Shown here: one piece after another, positions 59,233-64,000 of the stretch
Position numbering within the stretch: position 1 is the stretch's first letter
How the letters are laid out: every line of letters begins with the position of its first letter
The notes under the pieces: model-generated
Databases searched by the model: none
What the model was told of the DNA's origin: nothing
What the model saw: the letters and a program-made list of their open reading frames with translations, nothing else
Position numbers and translations under genes: made by a program
Assembly: GCA_903892415.1 (NCBI GenBank)
Contig: CAITIQ010000369.1
Span: 84,160-148,159, forward strand
Length of the DNA: 64,000 nucleotides
Direction of reading: 5' to 3'
Source of the DNA: an uncultured delta proteobacterium
GTDB taxonomy: Bacteria; Myxococcota_A; Polyangia; Polyangiales; Polyangiaceae

Positions 59233-59781
59233 TCAACTTCCGAGCCGCCGCAGTTTGCGCTGCAGCGTCCTGCGGTCGATCCCGAGCATCTTGGCGGCGG
59301 TAGCGACGACGCCCCCAGCGTTCGCCAGGGCCGTCTCGATCGTTTCACGTTCCACCTCGGCCAGCTTCAGGCTGCGAGCGGACACCGGCGCGCGCGATTC
59401 GCGGAGATGCTCGTTTGGCCGAATCGAGGCTGCTTCGCGCAGCAATTTCTCCACGTCCACGGGCTTGGTCATCAGCGTATCGGCGCCCTCGCGCATGGCG
59501 GCGACGGTGAGCGGGATGTCGCCGAAGCCGGTCAGCATCACGATCACCGCATCAGGGCACAGCTTCCGATAGCGACTGATCGCCGTGAGCCCGTCTGCTC
59601 CTGGCATGCGGAAGTCTACCGCCACGAGATCGACCGTCTCATCACTAAGGACGTGCGCGCCCTCGTCGATGCTGGCCGCGGTTACCGCGCGGACACCTCG
59701 CCTGCGCAACGCTCCTTGAAGAGCGCAGCGAAAGGCGGTGTCGTCATCGACGAGCAGCGCAGAGCTGATCTTCCGTTGCAC
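59233..59781 (-). CDS. Two-component response regulator, ActR/PrrA type
   Basis: The 182-residue protein has a receiver domain (~5-120: VDDDTAF acidic pocket, phosphoacceptor Asp in AVDFRMPGADG, Lys in TKPVD) followed by a Fis-type HTH (IETALANAGGVVATAAKMLGIDRRTLQRKLRRL). This is the ActR/PrrA/RegA arrangement, often redox- or respiration-responsive. It is immediately upstream of glpD and could control it. No cognate histidine kinase is encoded in the window. Confidence 0.9.
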   Translation of the reverse strand: MQRKISSALLVDDDTAFRCALQGALRRRGVRAVTAASIDEGAHVLSDETVDLVAVDFRMPGADGLTAISRYRKLCPDAVIVMLTGFGDIPLTVAAMREGADTLMTKPVDVEKLLREAASIRPNEHLRESRAPVSARSLKLAEVERETIETALANAGGVVATAAKMLGIDRRTLQRKLRRLGS

Positions 59782-59835
59782 GCGGCATCAATAGATCGAG
59801 CGCCAGCGAGCGTCACGCACAACTGGGGCTATGCG

Positions 59836-61383
59836 TCACCGACGCTTGCGCACTCGATCGAGCAACGCCGAGCCGCCCGCCCGAACCAGGGCGTCATTGC
59901 TGATCGGCTCGTCAGTGGTAAGTTGCGAGATGATCTCCGCTGCTCCAGCCCGCCGCTGATTTTGCTCGAGCAGCCACTCATGGGTTGCCTCCTGTTGTTG
60001 TTCATCGAGCGTGACCTCGTAACTGGCGATGACCCAACGCTCATCGCGCTCGATTCCGGCCCGCTTGATCGCCCGAATACCAGCCTCGTGTTGTGCTTGC
60101 TCGAAGCGGCTCGATAGCTGACCACGCCTCGCGTTGGGCCGGTCTTCGAGCGAGAGCACCGCTTGGTGAACAGCGCGCAGGCGCTCCTCGACGTCGATGG
60201 CGTCACTGGCTTGGGGCGCCAAAAGGTAGAGCGTGTAGCGACCTCCGGCGAAGCTGACGTCGTCGGCCTCGGCGAAGAGAACGTCCTTGTCCGCGAGCAG
60301 GGCGATCAGGGCTGCCGATTCTGGGGGCTCAGGCGAGCTTACGCCGAGCAGTTGCAAGAAGCCTGCGTTCATGAACGAACCTTTGCCGACCGCCGCGCGC
60401 AACGCCGAAGAGACCCGAGCCGCGAGCGCCGCCAAGTCTGTCGGATCGGCCCACTCGTTGCTTTTGCTTGGAGAGAGAGTTCGCCCGAGCATCACCACGG
60501 CGTCGAGGGGACCGCCGCCGAGCCAATAGTCGGTGCCCTCGAGGTGGGCGCTTGCCGGGCTTGCTGGCGAGCAGGTTGCGAGCGCGGCGGGATCTGCGAG
60601 CAAACAGCGCACTTCGCCGAGTCCCAGGGCCTCACGCGCGAAGGCATAGTGACGTCGCGACTTCGGAGCTTCCCGAAGCTGAAGCTTCATCAGCGTGGCT
60701 GTTCGAATCGGCGCGATCGGAGCGGCCTTCGGTTCGCCGTCGGTCTCGGCGGGCTGGCCTGGCTCGCCTGGCTCGCTGAGTGCGTGAATGACGTAGGTCT
60801 CGTCGGCCGCGGCCTCTGCGAAGCTGCGGCCGCAGAGCAGGCTGTCACGCATTGCTCGCGGCTCTTGCAACATGCGCGCTGCATCCTCGCGAAAGCCCGC
60901 ATTGTCCGAGTTCGCCAGCGCTCGAAACAGATCCTCGCCGCCGCAGAAGGTCGCAGCCAGATAGGACCAGAGGGCGGCTTCGTGGTCGACGAAGCCTGGC
61001 GGCGTTGCCCGCGTGAAACGCTGAACCGCCACGGTGTTGGGGGGTAAGAAGCCAGGGTCATTCAGGGGGAAAACGGAGCTGGGGGAGCTTTTGCGCAGAC
61101 GCTGATAGCCAAAGTAGCCGACGAAACCGAGCGCCACGAGGCCGCCCGCTAGGCCGATGGCGAGCAAAGCACGACCCCAACGGCGAGGTCGTCGTGAACG
61201 CCGCGAGCGTTTGCGAGGCTGCGCCTCTTGCGCTTTCTGGAGCAGCCCATGGTGAATCGGCGAACCAATTGGCGCGCTTTGAGGGGCGCTGGACGGTGCT
61301 TGGGAAGACGCAGGCGCTTCCGATGAAGGTGGCTCGGAATCACCTCCCGCGTAGGGATCGGTAAGGGCGGGAGGTTTGCTCAA
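59836..61383 (-). CDS. Membrane-anchored protein, unknown function
   Basis: This 515-residue protein starts at TTG, overlapping the gdpD stop (TTGA). It has an N-terminal Ser/Pro/Ala-rich region, a basic stretch (RKRSRRSRRPRRWGR) and one transmembrane helix (ALLAIGLAGGLVALGFVGYFGYQRL, about residues 72-96). A ~410-residue C-terminal region begins with VFPLNDPGFLPPNTVAVQRF. It is helical and beta mixed without a motif I recognise. The position of the charged stretch suggests the N-terminus is cytoplasmic and the bulk periplasmic. It is translationally coupled to gdpD. Confidence 0.72.
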   Translation of the reverse strand: MSKPPALTDPYAGGDSEPPSSEAPASSQAPSSAPQSAPIGSPIHHGLLQKAQEAQPRKRSRRSRRPRRWGRALLAIGLAGGLVALGFVGYFGYQRLRKSSPSSVFPLNDPGFLPPNTVAVQRFTRATPPGFVDHEAALWSYLAATFCGGEDLFRALANSDNAGFREDAARMLQEPRAMRDSLLCGRSFAEAAADETYVIHALSEPGEPGQPAETDGEPKAAPIAPIRTATLMKLQLREAPKSRRHYAFAREALGLGEVRCLLADPAALATCSPASPASAHLEGTDYWLGGGPLDAVVMLGRTLSPSKSNEWADPTDLAALAARVSSALRAAVGKGSFMNAGFLQLLGVSSPEPPESAALIALLADKDVLFAEADDVSFAGGRYTLYLLAPQASDAIDVEERLRAVHQAVLSLEDRPNARRGQLSSRFEQAQHEAGIRAIKRAGIERDERWVIASYEVTLDEQQQEATHEWLLEQNQRRAGAAEIISQLTTDEPISNDALVRAGGSALLDRVRKRR

Positions 61384-62147
61384 CGTCGCTCCCGGCTCGT
61401 CTCGCGTTCCGCGGAGAAGGCTTGCAGCAGCTCTCGCGGCCTATCCGTGATGATGGCTCCGACGCCAGCGGCGAACAGCTGCTTCGCAAGCTCGGCATCA
61501 TTGACCGTCCAGGCGTTGACGAAGCCCCGCCGCTCGAACCACGCAAGGTGTTGGCGATGCACCAAGCAATCCTCCAAGTTGACGCCGTCGAACAGGCGGC
61601 TCCTAGCGATGCGAAACGCCCAATCGTGGTAGTCGGAGCGGTGGATGAGTTGGGCGTGACAAAGCCGCGGTTGCAATGCGCGATGCAGTGCGAGCACGCG
61701 CGGATCAAAGGACGAGATGAGCAACTCGACGTCGCTGAAATCCGCCACCACGCGGGCTACTCCGCGAGCCGTTGCCCAGCGTGAAGGGACGTCATGCTTG
61801 AGCTCGATATTGACGCCCAAGTGGAGTTGCCGCGCTCGACGTAGCACTTCTTCGAGCGTGGGTACCGTCGCTCCGCCGCCGAGCTCCAAGCTGCGCAACT
61901 CGGTCAGGGAAAGCTCGTGTACCTGAGCGGGGCAGCCAGCGACCCGCAACAGGTCCGGATCATGAACCACGACGATTTCGCCTGACGCGCACGGGCGCAC
62001 GTCGATCTCGACGGCGTCAGCTCCTTGGCGGTGGCCCTCCTCAATCGAAGAAAGCGTGTTCTCGGCGAACACGCCACGTGTACCTCGGTGACCGACGATG
62101 GCAGGCCGCGTCGAGCGGCGACGAAATGCGAGTGGCGGGGTGGGCAC
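61380..62147 (-). CDS. Glycerophosphodiester phosphodiesterase
   Basis: The enzyme hydrolyses glycerophosphodiesters, produced by phospholipid deacylation, to sn-glycerol-3-phosphate and an alcohol. In the 255-residue product the catalytic segment GHRGTRGVFAENTLSSIEEGHRQGADAVEIDV carries the conserved His and Glu/Asp metal-binding residues, and VHDP is present. The C-terminus matches the GDPD TIM barrel (VNAWTVNDAELAKQLFAAGVGAIITDRP). There is no signal peptide, so it probably acts in the cytoplasm on imported substrates. It is the first gene of a run that includes glpD, matching the pathway order. Confidence 0.92.
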   Translation of the reverse strand: MPTPPLAFRRRSTRPAIVGHRGTRGVFAENTLSSIEEGHRQGADAVEIDVRPCASGEIVVVHDPDLLRVAGCPAQVHELSLTELRSLELGGGATVPTLEEVLRRARQLHLGVNIELKHDVPSRWATARGVARVVADFSDVELLISSFDPRVLALHRALQPRLCHAQLIHRSDYHDWAFRIARSRLFDGVNLEDCLVHRQHLAWFERRGFVNAWTVNDAELAKQLFAAGVGAIITDRPRELLQAFSAERETSRERR

Positions 62148-62212
62148 GGGAGCCGTGATCTCAGGAGAAGTTGGCGGGCTGAGGGGGAGCGGGGTATCGT
62201 TGATTCGCCCGC

Positions 62213-62596
62213 ATGACGAAGTCCATTCTCGTGGTCGATGACGATGCGGCGATCGCTAGACTTTATGCCACAGCGTTAGCTCCGCTCGGCGAAGTTCAAG
62301 TGGCCGACAGCGGTTTGGCTGCCGTCACCATGCTAGCCGTGCGGTCCTTTGATGCGGTCATCCTGGATCTGCGAATGCCCGGAATGGGAGGGTTGGAGGT
62401 GCTCGACAAGTCCTTCTCCGAGGGCAAACACGCCGGCACGGCCGTGTTCATCGTCACCGCCGATCAGAGCGACGAGATGCGCATGAGTGCGCTCAAACGA
62501 GGGGCGGTCTTCCAATTCACGAAGCCGGTTCCATTGCGTGTGTTGGTTGAGCAGGTTCGAAGCCAGCTCGAGCGCAAGCGAAGCCTCAAACCTTAG
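62213..62596 (+). CDS. Single-domain response regulator
   Basis: This 127-residue CheY-like receiver is without an output domain. It has the acidic pocket VVDDDAA, phosphoacceptor Asp in VILDLRMPGM, Thr in IVTADQS and Lys in FTKPV. It could relay phosphate or act on a protein partner. It is divergent from gdpD with 65 bp between starts. A 16-bp tandem duplication (CTCAAACCTTAGACAG) spans its stop codon at 62585-62615. Confidence 0.9.
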   Translation: MTKSILVVDDDAAIARLYATALAPLGEVQVADSGLAAVTMLAVRSFDAVILDLRMPGMGGLEVLDKSFSEGKHAGTAVFIVTADQSDEMRMSALKRGAVFQFTKPVPLRVLVEQVRSQLERKRSLKP

Positions 62597-62615
62597 ACAG
62601 CTCAAACCTTAGACA
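62585..62615 (+). repeat. 16-bp tandem duplication at a stop codon
   Basis: CTCAAACCTTAGACAG (62585-62600) is followed directly by CTCAAACCTTAGACA (62601-62615). The first copy contains the TAG stop of the response regulator (62594-62596), so the second is non-coding. It looks like a recent slippage duplication. Confidence 0.85.
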
Positions 62616-62687
62616 CGGGTACTCCTTCGTGTGTCGGAATACTACGCTGGAGTTTATTCATAGGCTCGTGTAGTTCTTCTTCTGGCT

Positions 62688-62909
62688 ATGAACGACAAAG
62701 ACCGAAGTTCGGAAGCGTCGAAGACAGACAAGAGGAAGCAGAGTCTCTACTTCCCAGAGTCCATGCTTCAAGAGATCAAAGACGAGGCAGCTCGTTTGGA
62801 CCGCTCGCTCTCGTGGGTTGTGCAGCGGGCATGGAAGCTCGCGCGCCTCGAGATCAAGAAGCTCCCCAGCGTCAATGACGTTGCCGACGACGACGACGCT
62901 GGAGACTGA
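62688..62909 (+). CDS. Ribbon-helix-helix-like small protein (TIGR04563-like)
   Basis: This 73-residue protein has a charged N-terminus. KQSLYFPESMLQEIKDEAARLDRSLSWVVQRAWKLA fits the beta-strand-helix-helix of ribbon-helix-helix regulators and the TIGR04563 family of Myxococcales, which I match by memory of the pattern. An acidic tail (DVADDDDAGD) follows. Its 3' end overlaps the alpha/beta-hydrolase gene by about 35 bp in another frame, so the two are probably co-translated. A DNA-binding or antitoxin-like role is possible but not shown. Confidence 0.75.
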   Translation: MNDKDRSSEASKTDKRKQSLYFPESMLQEIKDEAARLDRSLSWVVQRAWKLARLEIKKLPSVNDVADDDDAGD

Positions 62910-63807
62910 TCCTCGCGACGTCATTGTTGCCGCTGACGACGGAACCCAGCTCTTTACACGACGTAGGGCTGGGCCTTCGGAGGTCGTCTCGGTACTGTGC
63001 GATGGAATCGCTTGTGACGGCTTCATCTGGAAGTACCTGTGGGACCAGCTCGCGCTTCGGACGAGCGTCACCCATTGGAACTATCGAGGCCACGGCCGGT
63101 CGCAGGTGCCGCGTGATCCTGAGCGTCTAGGGGTGGAGCAGCATGCCGCGGACCTAGCCGCAGTGCGTGCGTCTCTCGGCGATCCCGAGGTCATCTTGTT
63201 CGGCCACTCGATGGGCTGCCAAGTGGTGCTCGAGAGCATGCGTCAGCAAGGGGATCGTGTTCGCGGGATCGTGCTTATTTGCGGCGCTCCAGGCCGTGTG
63301 ACTCACACCTTCAAAGGGTCTGATGCGCTGGCGCAATTGCTGCCGCGGCTAATTGAGCTCGTGACGCGTCATCCCTATCTGACGCGAGCATTGTGGGGCG
63401 GCGTTCCACCTGAGCTGGCGCTCAAGATGGCGTTCGCTCTGGGTGAGGTCGATTCGAAGCGAATGTCGCCGGAAGATCTCCTGCCGTACCTCGAGCATAT
63501 GGCGGACATGGACCCGCTGATGTTCCTCAAAATGTTGCGGCTCGCTGGAGATCACTCGGCGCTCGACTTATTGCCCAACCTCGAGGTTCCGGCCCTCGTG
63601 ATCGCCAGCGATCGGGACTCGTTTACGCCCCCGCGTTTGGCCGAAGAGATGGCGAAGTCGATCCCCAAAGGGGAGCTGCTCATGCTCGAGGGGACCCACG
63701 CCGTGCCTTTGGAGCAGCGCGACGCGGTTGAGAAGCGCATCAACGAGTTCCTCGATCTCGTGCTCGCGCCAATGACCGAGGCTCCGCCCGCCGTCACTCT
63801 TGCGTGA
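62875..63807 (+). CDS. Alpha/beta hydrolase
   Basis: The protein has 310 residues from the ATG at 62875 (MTLPTTTTLETDPRDVIVAAD), inside the end of the preceding gene. The fold motifs include the nucleophile in FGHSMGCQV (Ser), the acid in ASDRDSFTP (Asp) and the histidine in EGTHAVPLE, a complete triad. The cap region is helical (EDLLPYLEHMADMDPLMFLKML). The oxyanion loop reads CDGIACDGFIW. It has the size and layout of non-heme haloperoxidase/lactonase-like hydrolases, with substrate unknown. It overlaps the partial convergent gene that follows by 14 bp. Confidence 0.87.
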   Translation: MTLPTTTTLETDPRDVIVAADDGTQLFTRRRAGPSEVVSVLCDGIACDGFIWKYLWDQLALRTSVTHWNYRGHGRSQVPRDPERLGVEQHAADLAAVRASLGDPEVILFGHSMGCQVVLESMRQQGDRVRGIVLICGAPGRVTHTFKGSDALAQLLPRLIELVTRHPYLTRALWGGVPPELALKMAFALGEVDSKRMSPEDLLPYLEHMADMDPLMFLKMLRLAGDHSALDLLPNLEVPALVIASDRDSFTPPRLAEEMAKSIPKGELLMLEGTHAVPLEQRDAVEKRINEFLDLVLAPMTEAPPAVTLA

Positions 63808-64000
63808 TGATGATGCGACGATCGTCGCGGTAGCTGATCTTCCCCGACTCGGAAGGGCACTGCCAGCAGGTGGCCCACGCGAGTCGGGTGCTCACCGAGC
63901 GGTCGAAGGCGAGCACGACGGGGGCTGGCTCTTTGCGCAGAATCAGGCTGCTCGCGATGCGGTGCTTGCCTTCGGGGAGGCGATGGAGCGCGAGGATGAA
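63794..64000 (-). CDS. Partial CDS (3' end only), unknown protein
   Basis: The minus strand is open from the window edge to a TGA at 63794-63796, giving the last 68 residues of a protein that starts beyond the window. The visible part reads ...EGKHRIASSLILRKEPAPVVLAF... and then RLAWATCWQC, a CxxC pair that could be a metal-binding or redox site, ending RRIIITQE. It is convergent with and overlaps the alpha/beta-hydrolase gene by 14 bp. I assign no family. Confidence 0.55.
   Translation of the reverse strand, partial: FILALHRLPEGKHRIASSLILRKEPAPVVLAFDRSVSTRLAWATCWQCPSESGKISYRDDRRIIITQE

Noticed and set aside
58444..60117. A 557-codon plus-strand open frame
   Set aside because: It is antisense to glpD, the response regulator and part of the membrane-protein gene. 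Its translation has no domain, and the minus-strand genes have clear motifs and catalytic residues. In high-GC DNA such shadows are expected.
1..64000. tRNA, rRNA, CRISPR arrays, insertion sequences or prophage genes
   Set aside because: No tRNA-like cloverleaf, no rRNA segment, no transposase or integrase, and no spacer-repeat structure was found by eye. A dedicated scan would be needed to exclude small RNAs.

Overview
The window looks like a piece of chromosome from a predatory or soil myxobacterium (phylum Myxococcota, probably Polyangiales). The grounds are high GC, many Gly/Ser/Ala-rich lipoproteins with 'GAGG'-type linkers, two Hanks-type Ser/Thr kinases with Ala/Pro/Ser-rich tails, a PP2C phosphatase, an AgmX/PglI-type C-terminal domain, a small ribbon-helix-helix-like protein of the kind common in Myxococcales, and an intact pilMNOPQ cluster. 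This assignment is inference from gene content. I see no rRNA, tRNA, CRISPR, insertion sequence or prophage gene. It reads as stable core chromosome with lineage-specific accessory genes.

Layout. 1-9 kb: two LysR regulators, one divergent from a short-chain dehydrogenase, then lineage-specific lipoproteins, a secreted esterase, a TIGR02265-like protein and a SUKH-fold protein. 9-16 kb: glutamate dehydrogenase, cdsA and uppS (lipid and isoprenoid precursors), a fused 3-aminobutyryl-CoA ammonia-lyase/3-keto-5-aminohexanoate cleavage enzyme, and a large unknown envelope protein. 16-22 kb: a 690-bp AT-rich intergenic region, then the type IV pilus alignment and secretin genes pilM-N-O-P-Q, with a very strong hairpin between pilP and pilQ. 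22-28 kb: prfC, a class V aminotransferase-fold enzyme, a response regulator with a degenerate AAA+ domain, and frr. 28-39 kb: a phospho-signalling block with a PP2C phosphatase, two Ser/Thr kinases, an arrestin-like protein, an ECF sigma factor coupled to a membrane AgmX/PglI-tail protein, and an S41 protease. 39-47 kb: a swivel-first aconitase-family enzyme, an FAD oxidoreductase coupled to a glycosyltransferase, and glpAB. 47-53.8 kb: Gly/Cys-rich lipoproteins, a PP1-like phosphatase, a probable radical-SAM peptide/lipoprotein modification locus, and a Spo0M-HEAT protein. 53.8-64 kb: an acyl-CoA dehydrogenase, then a six-gene minus-strand run (gdpD, membrane protein, response regulator, glpD, fabH-like, secreted protein), and finally a response regulator, the ribbon-helix-helix-like protein and an alpha/beta hydrolase.

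Functional threads. Glycerol-3-phosphate recurs: glpAB, a separate glpD and a glycerophosphodiesterase suggest phospholipid-derived glycerol phosphate is fed to the respiratory chain. Phosphatidate cytidylyltransferase, a FabH-like synthase and an acyl-CoA dehydrogenase fit a lipid-turnover lifestyle.

The most interesting locus is 49552-51586. Two tandem paralogous short proteins each carry a four-Cys zinc ribbon, a hydrophobic segment ending in a lipobox-like Cys, and repeated V-Y-G-P-(P/A)-P-x-D-P-x-x-R motifs (five copies in total). A radical SAM/SPASM protein with complete cluster-binding cysteines follows immediately. I propose that this is a ribosomally made, radical-SAM-modified lipoprotein or peptide system.
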